From Fen-1258 sp947085815 (GTDB taxonomy: Bacteria; Bacteroidota; Ignavibacteria; Ignavibacteriales; Melioribacteraceae), in the NCBI GenBank assembly GCA_947085815.1, contig CAMTXU010000008.1, positions 62,001 through 126,000 on the forward strand: a DNA stretch of 64,000 bases, given 5' to 3'. Position 1 is the first letter of the stretch, and each line of letters begins with the position of its first letter. Shown here in pieces: positions 44,641 through 53,818 of this stretch. Under the pieces are notes generated by a model. The model ran no database searches, was not told the origin of the DNA, and saw only the letters and a list, made by a program, of their open reading frames with translations. The position numbers and the translations under genes were made by a program.

Positions 44641-46131
44641 CTATTGTTCGCCCATTTCTTTCAGTTTCAGTTGAATCCATCTTACCGAGACATCCAAAGA
44701 TTTTGCAGTGAGAGTTCTGTTATGATTAAATTCTTCCAACCGCTTTTTAAGAAGCAGCATTTCAAATTCGTGCATTGTTCCTTTGAAATTTTCAGTTACA
44801 GTTGAGTCTTCCAGAATGATATGTTCCGAATGCAGCTTGCTTCCATCGCAAAGTATTAATGCGCGGTGAATTACATTTATCAATTGACGGATATTTCCGG
44901 GCCAATAATAACTTTCCAATTTCTTAATTGCCGATGGATCGATGGACATATCTTTCTTGCCAATTTTCTTAATGAAAAAATCAACAAGCAGCGGAATATC
45001 GCTTCTTCTTTCGCGAAGGGGCGGAATGCGAATTGGAAATACATTTAATCTGTAAAATAAATCTTCGCGGAATATTCCATCCTTTACGAGCGATTGTAAA
45101 TCTTTATTTGTTGCAGCAATAATGCGCGCATCAACTTTTTTTACTTTTACATCGCCAAGACGAATTATTTCTCGATTTTCCAATACGCGCAAAAGTTTTG
45201 CTTGAAGTGCAGTGGAAATATCTGCAATTTCATCTAAAAAAAATGTACCGTTATCGGCGGCTTCCAGTAAGCCCTGTTTATCTGTATTGGCGCCTGTAAA
45301 TGCGCCTTTTTTGTATCCGAATAATTCACTTTCTAGAAGAGTGTCTGGAATAGAACCGCAAAACTGAGCAAGAAATGGTTTCTCTTTTCTTTTGCTAAGT
45401 TGATGAATGGCTTTAGCCGCCACCTCCTTTCCGGTTCCACTTTCACCAACAATCAGAACGGTCGCATCGGTCATTGCAACTTTGTGAATTAAATGCGCTA
45501 AAGTTCTCATCGCTGAACTATTTCCAACCATTTCCGGAATCTCTTCCGTCAACTGAAGACGGTTTATAAGAATTTGATTTTCTTTTTCGAGTTCTTCTAA
45601 TTTAATAATCCGGTCGAGCGCAAGCGAAACAAGATTGGAAAAGAAACTTAAGAAGAGAAGATTTTCATCCGTAAATTCGCGCCTGTCAAGTTGACTATCG
45701 GCAACAATAACGCCCCATACTTTTCCATCACGAAAAATTGGAACGCCAATAACAGATTTAATTCGATGAATCTGAACACTTTCAAATTGAGAAAGATGTG
45801 GATCGTTCATCACGTCATGATAAAGAAGAGGTTTTTTTTCTTTAATAACTTTCTGAAGTATTCCAGATGAAAATTCGTGAAGATCCGTAATTGTTTCGTT
45901 CGAAATTTTGCGCGCCGTGATAATTGAAAAATTATCGTTTTCATCATCATACTTAACGAACAAACCGCGCTCGGCGTTAATTATCTTGATAACAATATCA
46001 ATCGCGTCTTCGATTAATAACTCTTGACGTGTTGTCGAATTAAGAATTTGACTAAATTCAAATAGCGATTCAAATTCATCCTTCGATAGATTTTTAATGT
46101 GATTAATATTTTCTGTAAAAAATTTATTCAT
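44641..46131 (-). CDS. GAF-domain sigma-54-dependent activator
   Basis: The 496-residue protein has an N-terminal GAF domain (about 15-165, INAERGLFVKYDDENDNF, SVIGVPIFRDGKVWGVIVADS split), a central AAA+ domain (Walker A GESGTGKE near residue 230, GAFTGANTDK) and a Fis-like HTH (NRTLTAKSLDVSVRWIQLKL). It has no receiver domain, unlike the two other sigma-54 activators in the window, so its activity is presumably set by GAF ligand or phosphorylation by the adjacent Ser/Thr kinase (1 bp downstream). Confidence 0.92.
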   Translation of the reverse strand: MNKFFTENINHIKNLSKDEFESLFEFSQILNSTTRQELLIEDAIDIVIKIINAERGLFVKYDDENDNFSIITARKISNETITDLHEFSSGILQKVIKEKKPLLYHDVMNDPHLSQFESVQIHRIKSVIGVPIFRDGKVWGVIVADSQLDRREFTDENLLFLSFFSNLVSLALDRIIKLEELEKENQILINRLQLTEEIPEMVGNSSAMRTLAHLIHKVAMTDATVLIVGESGTGKEVAAKAIHQLSKRKEKPFLAQFCGSIPDTLLESELFGYKKGAFTGANTDKQGLLEAADNGTFFLDEIADISTALQAKLLRVLENREIIRLGDVKVKKVDARIIAATNKDLQSLVKDGIFREDLFYRLNVFPIRIPPLRERRSDIPLLVDFFIKKIGKKDMSIDPSAIKKLESYYWPGNIRQLINVIHRALILCDGSKLHSEHIILEDSTVTENFKGTMHEFEMLLLKKRLEEFNHNRTLTAKSLDVSVRWIQLKLKEMGEQ

Positions 46132-46151
46132 TGTTAGAGTAACTCTGTTTT

Positions 46152-47372
46152 TTACTGAACGACAAAAGATGCGGGCAACGAACGTACTCGATTTTGAAAA
46201 TCATCTACGCACCATATAACCCAAAAGTACTCACCCGGAGATAATTCTATTGTTGGAGTAAATTCGACCACATCTTTTGAGATATCCACCCATTGTTTAA
46301 CAAGCACGGCTGGAAGAGTGTTTTTATAAATCTCGAACATATATTTGAAATTGAATCCAGGCAGAAATCTGTTCCAAATAAATTTTGTAGGTTTTTCCAC
46401 GACGTCTAAATTTGCTGGGGACCGAAAAACAATCTCCTTTCTTATAACTCTTTTAATTGCTGAGAAGCCGACGTTAAAATTTTTTTTTGATTTGTCTTTA
46501 ACTATTATTTTGAAATCTTTTCCAATACCTTCGTCAAGAAAACTCAGATTCAAGTCTCCCGGGGAAAATTTATTTTCGTAATAACCCGAAGTTGAATTAA
46601 GCGGAAGCTTCTTGTTAATGTTTAATTCGGCGCATTGCACAAAAACAGAATCAACATCGTTCTCCGCGTCGGATATGCCCGCTTTAATAAACAGGGAATC
46701 ATTCTGTACATCTGGATATCTATTAAGAACGCTTGTAAATATTTTAAGATCATTGAGCTTGGGTATTGAGTTCAGATAGATAATGTTTAGCTGCTTTATT
46801 TTTTCAACATAGCCGTTCAAATCAACAAAAAGCGAATCCATGCTGTATCCGTCAAAATCGAAAAACATCCATCCATTATTATAAGAGATATTGCTGAAGC
46901 TAAAATTCCCTTGTGAATCGGTAACTATTTGTACATTTTGATTTTTCCAATAAACTTTTACTCCGCTTAAAGATTTGCCGGAAGGCAAGGCGGCTTTCAC
47001 CGTGCCGTTTATTTGACCCATTGCATAGTCCAGCGTTTTTTTTTCGAGCCGGATATTTTTTTGTTTGTTCCAGAAAACAGGTAAAGAATCTTTTTTCATT
47101 CCTTCTTTTTCAAAAAGAACTATACCGTCAACAATTTCAACATTTTCGAATTTGTAATATCCTTGCGCGTCGGTTTGTACAGAAATATTCTGCCATTTCA
47201 GAGTAACCTTAGCACCAGGCAAAGCATCTTGAGGGCGTGAAAAAAGATAGCCATCTATCTGCCCGATATTATAATTGGGATTTTGCGGATCGAGCGGATT
47301 CAGCCTGGGCGCCTCGCATGAGAACACAAAGATGGATAGGATCGATATTATGAGACCACGAAAATATTTCAT
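46152..47372 (-). CDS. Lipoprotein with two carboxypeptidase-regulatory-like repeats
   Basis: The 406-residue protein begins with a lipoprotein signal (IFVFSCEAP). It has two regulatory-like domains, at about 40-115 and 117-195 (INGTVKAALPSGKSLSGVKVYWKN split, VTDSQGNFSFSNISY). A further beta-rich region follows (LKIFTSVLNRYPDVQNDSLF, FRSPANLDVVEKPTKFIWNR) with an Ig-like fold. It precedes the GAF activator by 20 bp and is the first gene of the operon. Possibly a surface lipoprotein. Confidence 0.82.
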   Translation of the reverse strand: MKYFRGLIISILSIFVFSCEAPRLNPLDPQNPNYNIGQIDGYLFSRPQDALPGAKVTLKWQNISVQTDAQGYYKFENVEIVDGIVLFEKEGMKKDSLPVFWNKQKNIRLEKKTLDYAMGQINGTVKAALPSGKSLSGVKVYWKNQNVQIVTDSQGNFSFSNISYNNGWMFFDFDGYSMDSLFVDLNGYVEKIKQLNIIYLNSIPKLNDLKIFTSVLNRYPDVQNDSLFIKAGISDAENDVDSVFVQCAELNINKKLPLNSTSGYYENKFSPGDLNLSFLDEGIGKDFKIIVKDKSKKNFNVGFSAIKRVIRKEIVFRSPANLDVVEKPTKFIWNRFLPGFNFKYMFEIYKNTLPAVLVKQWVDISKDVVEFTPTIELSPGEYFWVIWCVDDFQNRVRSLPASFVVQ

Positions 47373-47470
47373 ATCAGGCTTAATCCCATAGAAAAAGGTA
47401 CGATTTCTCTATTAATAAAGATAACTAAAAGTCAAAAGTCTTGAGGCTAATATGCAGGAAAATATCTTAA

Positions 47471-48259
47471 TTATAAACCCAAAAATACGTTTCCGGTGGC
47501 ATAGAGCACAGCTCTTCCGGATATCTTCACTCTGTCTCCGCAGTGTTCGCAATATAGCTCTCCACTTCTCTTTGAAACTTGAAGCGCACGAAAATTTTTC
47601 TTATCAAATTTATCTGACCAATAGGGAACAAGAACTGTATGCGCAGAACCGGTTACAGGATCTTCATTTATTCCTTCATTCGGCGCGAACATGCGAGAGA
47701 CAAAATCGGCCTGGTCTCCTTTAGCGGAAACTATTACCGCGTGCGGATGTAATTGTTTTATCAATTCGAAGTTAGGTTGCATGTTTCGAACGTACTCTTC
47801 TGAATCAAAAATAACAAGCAGATAAAATCCATTCTTCAATACTTCCAGCGGTTCCTTATCGAAACATTTTTTGATTGTGTCGTTCATCTCTATAGGAGTC
47901 GGTCTATGAGTCGGAAAATCGAGAGTTAGTAAATTTCCCTCTTTTGTAACAATCAATTCACCGCTCTTTGACATAAATTTTATTTCGTTAGATTTTTTTT
48001 CAATGAAATTAAATATCACATAAGCTGAAGCAAGTGTGGCGTGCCCGCACAAAGGAACCTCGTTAACCGGTGTCATCCATCGAATGTGGTAGTGTTCTTC
48101 CTCTTTCACAAAGAAGGCTGTTTCCGATAAATTATTTTCTGCCGCAATGTTTTGAAGGGTTACATCGTCGAGCCATTTTTCAAGCGGAATAACCGCCGCC
48201 GGATTTCCTCCAAATAATTTTGAGGTAAATGCATCAACTTGATAGAATGGTAGAGTCAT
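47471..48259 (-). CDS. PhzF-family isomerase-like protein
   Basis: The 262-residue protein has the PhzF hallmarks FGGNPAAVIPL, NLSETAFF with the catalytic Glu, and PLCGHATLASAYV, followed by RMFAPNEGINEDPVTGSAHTV. Members have a diaminopimelate epimerase-like fold; a phenazine pathway is not evident here, so it is probably a general isomerase of unknown substrate. It follows the ITP/XTP phosphatase by about 100 bp. Confidence 0.9.
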   Translation of the reverse strand: MTLPFYQVDAFTSKLFGGNPAAVIPLEKWLDDVTLQNIAAENNLSETAFFVKEEEHYHIRWMTPVNEVPLCGHATLASAYVIFNFIEKKSNEIKFMSKSGELIVTKEGNLLTLDFPTHRPTPIEMNDTIKKCFDKEPLEVLKNGFYLLVIFDSEEYVRNMQPNFELIKQLHPHAVIVSAKGDQADFVSRMFAPNEGINEDPVTGSAHTVLVPYWSDKFDKKNFRALQVSKRSGELYCEHCGDRVKISGRAVLYATGNVFLGL

Positions 48260-48276
48260 GTTATTCTCCTATTTTT

Positions 48277-48314
48277 TCTTGATCTTGACTCTGCTCTTGC
48301 TCTTCAGATCAAGA
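48277..48314. repeat. Inverted repeat between the PhzF and ITP/XTP phosphatase genes
   Basis: TCTTGATCT (48277-48285) pairs with AGATCAAGA about 20 bp later, giving a 9-bp stem. The flanking sequence ATGCCGAAGGCATCCCTTCGGG resembles a dispersed intergenic repeat. No T-run follows, so a terminator is not established. Confidence 0.35.
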
Positions 48315-48360
48315 TTAAGATCAATGCCGAAGGCATCCCTTCGGGAGAGCATGAGCAAGA

Positions 48361-48897
48361 TTATTTGAAATACATTTCCTTATGTAAAAACGGAATTATT
48401 GCTACTTTCAATCCTTCAATATAAAGTCCTTTTCTGTTCATCACTCCGTTTGTGAAGAAGCCGATGGCGCCGTGTCTCTGTTTGGTATTCTGCTGATTCA
48501 TAATTTCATCCATAACATCGCCAAGTTCTATTCCTTGTAAAAGTTTTTCAACTACTTTCAGCGGTAATTCAAAATGCGGTGATGTTCCAAAGCCAATTTT
48601 TCCCTCTTTATCAACAACACACATACAGCCAAACGCAAACCATTTATTAAATTGATTCGCTATGCCCCCTTCTATACCTACAAAATATTCAGCACCGAGA
48701 TTTTGTGATCTGTTTAGTTCCATCAATTTCATCGCACGGTTCTTAGCACCGACGAATGTTTCATCGTTGATGGGCTGAACAGAAACATCAGGGTCAACAT
48801 CAATGCCTACTACTTCTATGTCTTCAAAATAATTGGCAAATGCTTCTTTAACTGAATCTATTTTAACCGGATTTTTAGAGCCGACGAGTATTTTCAT
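48361..48897 (-). CDS. yjjX: Inosine/xanthosine triphosphatase (YjjX family)
   Basis: The 178-residue protein begins with GSKNPVKIDSVKEAF and has GIEGGIANQ and GHA-like turns typical of the non-canonical NTPase family; the start ILVGSKNPVK is the family N-terminus. It hydrolyses ITP, dITP or XTP and prevents their incorporation into nucleic acid. It follows nadA by 30 bp and may be cotranscribed with it. Confidence 0.92.
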   Translation of the reverse strand: MKILVGSKNPVKIDSVKEAFANYFEDIEVVGIDVDPDVSVQPINDETFVGAKNRAMKLMELNRSQNLGAEYFVGIEGGIANQFNKWFAFGCMCVVDKEGKIGFGTSPHFELPLKVVEKLLQGIELGDVMDEIMNQQNTKQRHGAIGFFTNGVMNRKGLYIEGLKVAIIPFLHKEMYFK

Positions 48898-48927
48898 TTT
48901 TCATTCATATTGTTTAACAAAAATATT

Positions 48928-49863
48928 TTAAATAATTTTTAACATTCTTTGGATCGGCAGTGCGGCTTTCAGCGCTAATTCTTTTGGCACTTTAATCTCA
49001 TATTTATTATCACGCAGCGACTCATAAACTTTTTCCAGTGTGGTCATCTTCATGTATTCACAAATCGATTTTTCGTTAAGGGGATAAAATGCCGCGCCGG
49101 GTTTAATTTTTTTTAGCCGATGAAGAATTCCTATTTCCGTGGCGACAACAAATTCATTTGAATCCGACTTTGCGACATAATCAATCATTCCCTCGGTAGA
49201 AAAGATGTGTGTGTTTTTGCAATCGAAATAAATTTGCGATTTGAGCATGCATGCCGATGAACATCCGCACTCCGGATGGATCAGAAACTCGGCAGCTGGA
49301 TGTAGAGCTCGTGCTTCATCAAAATTTACATCGCCAATTTTTTCGTGAACATGGCATGCGCCGTTCCAAATTTCCATTTCCCTGCCGGTCATTGCACTTA
49401 CATATTGCCCAAGAAACTTATCGGGCAAGAAAAGAATTTTTTTCTCTTTTGGAATAGCTTGAACAACTTTAACGGCATTGGACGATGTACAACAGTAATC
49501 GCTTTCCGCTTTTACTTCCGCTGTTGTATTCACATAAGAAACAACCACAGCGCCGGGATGTTCAAATTTCCATTCTTGTAGCTGTTCTGCGGTAATTGTT
49601 GATGCCAGCGAGCAGCCAGCTTCAGTATCCGGAATTAAAATTTTTTTATCGGGTGAAATAATCGAAGCAGTCTCTGCCATAAAATGAACTCCGCAGAATA
49701 GAATTACATCTGCATCTGTCTTTGCGGCTTGCTGAGAAAGTCCGAGAGAATCACCAACGAAATCGGCAATATCCTGCACTTCGCCAATCTGGTAATTATG
49801 CGCAAGAATTACTGCGTTCCGCTCCTTTTTTAGTTTTAATATTTCATTTATAATTTCAATCAT
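48928..49863 (-). CDS. nadA: Quinolinate synthase NadA
   Basis: The 311-residue [4Fe-4S] enzyme makes quinolinate from iminoaspartate and dihydroxyacetone phosphate in NAD synthesis. Conserved parts include AVILAHNYQIGEVQDIADFVGDS, which is split around the first strand, FCGVHFMAETA and the Fe-S ligands Cys in CGVHF, YCCTSS and ECGCSSAC. It is the third gene of the nadB-nadC-nadA order, after nadC by 21 bp. Confidence 0.96.
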   Translation of the reverse strand: MIEIINEILKLKKERNAVILAHNYQIGEVQDIADFVGDSLGLSQQAAKTDADVILFCGVHFMAETASIISPDKKILIPDTEAGCSLASTITAEQLQEWKFEHPGAVVVSYVNTTAEVKAESDYCCTSSNAVKVVQAIPKEKKILFLPDKFLGQYVSAMTGREMEIWNGACHVHEKIGDVNFDEARALHPAAEFLIHPECGCSSACMLKSQIYFDCKNTHIFSTEGMIDYVAKSDSNEFVVATEIGILHRLKKIKPGAAFYPLNEKSICEYMKMTTLEKVYESLRDNKYEIKVPKELALKAALPIQRMLKII

Positions 49864-49884
49864 CCATCAATTCCATTCTTAAAA

Positions 49885-50724
49885 TTAATTTTTGAAATTC
49901 ATGCTGATGTCAAGCGCTTTAACCGAGTGAGTGAGCGCGCCAACAGATATAAAATTAACTCCGGTCCGGGCAATGGCTCTAACGGAGCTTAGAGACACAC
50001 CGCCGGAGGCTTCTATTTTTACTCTTCCATCAATAAGATTTACGGCTTTCCTCATCTGTTTCAGCGACATATTATCAAGCATTATTATATCAACCCCGGC
50101 ATCCAAAGCACTCTTTACCTCATCAAGATTTGTTACTTCCACTTCAATTTTAATCTGCTTCTTCAGATTATTCTTTATCTGCCTCACCGCTTCTATAATT
50201 CCTCCGGCAGCTTTAATGTGATTATCTTTTATCAGCACCATATCATAAAGTCCTTGCCTATGGTTTGTTCCTCCGCCCATCATCACGCCGTATTTATCCA
50301 ACATGCGCAAGCCAGGCGCCGTTTTTCTTGTGTCAAGAATTACGGTTTCCAATCCCTCAAGTCTCTCAACATATTTTGATGCAGCTGTAGCAATGCCTGA
50401 AATTCTTTGCAAAAAATTTAAAGCGGTTCTTTCACCGGTGAGCAGTGCCCTGTAAGTTCCTTTTAATTGGACAATTTTTGTTCCGGCGGGAACATAATCC
50501 CCTTCCTTGACCAAATTTTTCCAAAAAAAATTTTTATCGAGTTTTTGAAAAATCGCTTTTGCAACCGGCAGTCCGGCAATAATCCCCTCCGCTTTAGCAA
50601 TCATGAAAGCTTCGGAAACTGATTTGCGCGGGACGATCAAATTGGTAGTTACATCTCCGTTGCCTATATCTTCCCGCAATGCTTCTGAAATTATTTTATC
50701 CAATTCTTTTTTATTGAGTTTCAT
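49885..50724 (-). CDS. nadC: Nicotinate-nucleotide pyrophosphorylase NadC
   Basis: The 279-residue quinolinate phosphoribosyltransferase has REDIGNGDVTTNL, ERTALNFLQRISGIAT and the PRPP-binding DTRKTAPGLRMLDKYGV, followed by GGGTNHRQGLYDMVLIKDNH. It converts quinolinate and PRPP to nicotinate mononucleotide. It starts 13 bp after nadB. Confidence 0.96.
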   Translation of the reverse strand: MKLNKKELDKIISEALREDIGNGDVTTNLIVPRKSVSEAFMIAKAEGIIAGLPVAKAIFQKLDKNFFWKNLVKEGDYVPAGTKIVQLKGTYRALLTGERTALNFLQRISGIATAASKYVERLEGLETVILDTRKTAPGLRMLDKYGVMMGGGTNHRQGLYDMVLIKDNHIKAAGGIIEAVRQIKNNLKKQIKIEVEVTNLDEVKSALDAGVDIIMLDNMSLKQMRKAVNLIDGRVKIEASGGVSLSSVRAIARTGVNFISVGALTHSVKALDISMNFKN

Positions 50725-50736
50725 TTATAATCCATA

Positions 50737-52308
50737 TCACAAATCAACAAATTCGAGTTCTTTGCCCTTTTGCAGTACAATGGTCTTCTGAAATTTTTTT
50801 TCTTCTGAAATAAAATCATTGCGCAGATGACAGCCCCTGCTTTCTTCTCGTTTTAAAGCCGATTCAACAATTAACCTCGCGAGAATAATCAAACATCTTT
50901 TTCTGAAACCGTAATATTCTTCATTGTCAGAAGACGTGCCGGAAAGATATGAATCGAGCCTATTAAGCGCTGACTGGAGAGCTATACCATTCCGGATTAC
51001 GCCTGCATCATGCCATAGTAGATTACCGACTGCCCGGTTAACTAACAAAAAATCATTTTTCTTTTCTTCATCAATGAAGAAATCTATTTTCTCTTCCGGA
51101 TAATGACGAAAAGGATTTTGCTTATTATAATTTAGAGCATGCCCGACCAATCGGTTTCCGAAGACGAGACATTCAAGAAGCGAATTGCTTGCAAGGCGGT
51201 TAGCGCCGTGAACTCCGGTAGATGCGGTTTCGCCCACTGCATATAAACGATTAATATTGGTTTCGCCGCTCAATCCGGTTCTAATGCCGCCTATCATAAA
51301 ATGCGCTGCTGGCGCAACAGGAACCGGGGTTTTTGTCATGTCGATTCCAAATTTCAAAACTTCGCGATAAATGTTCGAGAACCTTTTTTTTATTTTTACC
51401 GAATTCAGATGCCTAAGATCCAAAAAAACATTCTTCGCGCCGGATTTAATAATTTCATTAATAATAGCTTCTGACACAACGTCGCGCGGAGAAAGTTCTG
51501 TCGTGTCATATTCTTCCAGAAATCTTTTTCCCTCTTGATCAATTAGAAATGCACCTTCACCTCTAACCGCCTCGCTGATCAAAAACGTATCTCCGGAGGC
51601 GGAATAAAATGAAGTGGGATGAAACTGTAAGAATTCCATGCTTTCAATTTGAGCCCCGGCGTCGTAACCTAATGAGATTCCTTCACCTATCGATGTATGC
51701 GGATTGGTGGAACGCGAATAGAGAGCCGAACCGCCTCCAGAAGCAATGATGGTTGAACCCCCGTAAATCACACGCGGTTCTTGTCTTTGCAGATCGTAAG
51801 CGTGAACACCGAAACATTCTTCTTGAGTAATGACCAACCGGAACACATAATGGTTTTCAAGTATCAGAATATTTTTTTTCTTCTTCACCTGGAGATGAAC
51901 AAATTTTACAATTTCTTTGCCGGTTGAATCGCCGCCGGAATGAAGAACGCGGCGGACCGAATGCCCTCCTTCAAGTCCGAGAGCAATTTTACCCTCTTCT
52001 TCATCAAAGTTCATTCCCATCGAGATAAATTCTTCAACTCTCGACTTACCTTCCGTTACCAAGATCTCAACTGCATCTCTCTTGCATAAATTCTTGCCGG
52101 CTTTAATCGTATCTTCAAAATGAAGTTGGGGAGAATCGTTTGAACCAACCGCGGCTGCAATCCCTCCCTGAGCCCAATACGAATTGCTTAAGGTCATAGT
52201 AGTTTTTGTTAAGAGTGCCACTGTTCCGAATTGCGAGGCATGAAGAGCCGCGTATAATCCGGCGAGTCCGGCGCCGACTATCACAAAATCGAATTGATTT
52301 GTTTCCAT
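50737..52308 (-). CDS. nadB: L-aspartate oxidase NadB
   Basis: The 523-residue flavoprotein oxidises L-aspartate to iminoaspartate. It has the FAD-binding FVIVGAGLAGLYAALHAS, the SYWAQGGIAAAV segment, and HFMIGGIRT with VGETASTGVHGANRLASNSL. I chose the ATG at 52308 (METNQFD) because the upstream ATG at 52416 adds 36 unrelated residues. It begins the nadB-nadC-nadA operon. Confidence 0.95.
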   Translation of the reverse strand: METNQFDFVIVGAGLAGLYAALHASQFGTVALLTKTTMTLSNSYWAQGGIAAAVGSNDSPQLHFEDTIKAGKNLCKRDAVEILVTEGKSRVEEFISMGMNFDEEEGKIALGLEGGHSVRRVLHSGGDSTGKEIVKFVHLQVKKKKNILILENHYVFRLVITQEECFGVHAYDLQRQEPRVIYGGSTIIASGGGSALYSRSTNPHTSIGEGISLGYDAGAQIESMEFLQFHPTSFYSASGDTFLISEAVRGEGAFLIDQEGKRFLEEYDTTELSPRDVVSEAIINEIIKSGAKNVFLDLRHLNSVKIKKRFSNIYREVLKFGIDMTKTPVPVAPAAHFMIGGIRTGLSGETNINRLYAVGETASTGVHGANRLASNSLLECLVFGNRLVGHALNYNKQNPFRHYPEEKIDFFIDEEKKNDFLLVNRAVGNLLWHDAGVIRNGIALQSALNRLDSYLSGTSSDNEEYYGFRKRCLIILARLIVESALKREESRGCHLRNDFISEEKKFQKTIVLQKGKELEFVDL

Positions 52309-52554
52309 GAAGAATACTTCAGACCATCTGAAAGAAATGATTAATGACGATGCGAATTTAGATGAATCTCTTGAGCTATACAAAATTATTATTTCTAAAT
52401 TCCGGGGTAATTTCAAATCCGAGTTTAAGCTAATCGGATCAAATTCTTTTTGTTAACCGATAATCTACAAAGTAAATAATAAAATGGTTCATAGAGCGAA
52501 CATCCTAATCTGAAAAATCTTGCCACAATTTTACAAAACAGCTATTCTAACAGA

Positions 52555-53688
52555 TTATTCACTAAAAAATATTTTTAGAGGCCGCCAGACGCGTTTTGCC
52601 CAGGCAGCCTCATTATGTTCGGCGGATTTATCTATATAAACAAATAAATTTTCTCCATCCTTAAATCCTTTCTCAATTAGCGCGTCTACCATCTTATCAA
52701 CACCGGTCTGCAGCATAGCTTCTAAACCGAGACCTCCGTTATCTATATAAATTATCAAATTCTTTTTTGATGATTTATCGTCCCGGACATCTTTAGTATA
52801 ATCAAAATTCCTGAATAAAAATGCGGGGGAAAAACAGGCGGCTTTCGAAAATATATTTGGATAATCCCAAGCACAAATCATAGAAATTAATCCACCCATG
52901 GAAGAACCGCCGACAGCAGTATGTTTTGCGTCCGGCTTAGTTCTGTAATTTTTATCGATGAATGGTTTTATCTTTTCAACAATCAACTTTCCATAGAGTT
53001 TCCCTAAGGGAGTGTTACTGTATTCGGTGCCGCGGTCGTCCGTATTATTTATTCCAACCAATATAAAAGATTCAATAACTCCCTCGCGGATTAAACTATC
53101 CGCAACTTCATCCACCCGCCAATCGATAAATGTGTTTGAAGTCCGCGGATCTACAAGATTTTGCCCATCGTGCATATAAAAAACGGGATACAGTTTTTCT
53201 TGATTCGTTTTGTAATCGGGTGGTAGCCACACAAAAATATCTCTCGGTTTCAATCCCTCTAAGACAAAATTTTTATGATATAGCACTGTGCCTGTAATTT
53301 GTCCGTTGACTTTGAAATTAAATTTATCTCTCCAATTAAAAATCGTTTTCAAAACTGTTGTGTCCTTGATTGCAAGGAGAACAGCGTTTTGAGGAACCGA
53401 TGAATCACTTCCAAGAGCTTCTGTGCCCCAGCTTCCTTTTGTAAATTTGTATTCAAGTCTGGTTCCTTTCAATACTTCAATAGTTTTCTTCCAGCTTTTA
53501 TTACCATTGCTATCGAGCATCACTTTGCCGGGATTCCAAGCGCCGAGTTCTTCAATATTTCCGGCGACATAAATTTTAGCAGAATCCTCTAATGTGGGGG
53601 AGATTACTTCGAGAGTGATTATTACTTTTTCTTGTGCGAAAATCGAATTGACTGAAAATAAGATCAAAATTAATAGCGCGCGTTTCAT
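52555..53688 (-). CDS. Secreted esterase with N-terminal starch-binding (CBM20-like) domain
   Basis: The 377-residue protein starts with a signal peptide (KRALLILILFSVNSIFAQ), then a CBM20-like domain (IYVAGNIEELGAWNPGKVML and WKKTIEVLKGTRLEYKFTKG) and an alpha/beta hydrolase of the esterase-D type with PVFYMHDGQNLVDP and nucleophile motif GGSSMGGLIS. Its substrate may be an acyl-sugar or a glycogen-associated ester. I chose the ATG at 53688 over a TTG at 53700. Its neighbours are unrelated. Confidence 0.88.
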   Translation of the reverse strand: MKRALLILILFSVNSIFAQEKVIITLEVISPTLEDSAKIYVAGNIEELGAWNPGKVMLDSNGNKSWKKTIEVLKGTRLEYKFTKGSWGTEALGSDSSVPQNAVLLAIKDTTVLKTIFNWRDKFNFKVNGQITGTVLYHKNFVLEGLKPRDIFVWLPPDYKTNQEKLYPVFYMHDGQNLVDPRTSNTFIDWRVDEVADSLIREGVIESFILVGINNTDDRGTEYSNTPLGKLYGKLIVEKIKPFIDKNYRTKPDAKHTAVGGSSMGGLISMICAWDYPNIFSKAACFSPAFLFRNFDYTKDVRDDKSSKKNLIIYIDNGGLGLEAMLQTGVDKMVDALIEKGFKDGENLFVYIDKSAEHNEAAWAKRVWRPLKIFFSE

Positions 53689-53818
53689 ATTCAATCTCAA
53701 TATCGATGAATGAAAGTTTTTCTTATGTAAAGATAGGAATAGAAAAAATACTTCTCTTTAATTTTTGCCTAATCTTTTTTGATTGCCGCCGGATAAGAAG
53801 CCGTTCTTCTCGTACTAA

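Noticed and set aside
52309..52554. Riboswitch or NadQ/NrtR operator upstream of nadB
   Set aside because: No NAD-II-like structure or palindrome could be supported by eye in the region before the nad operon.
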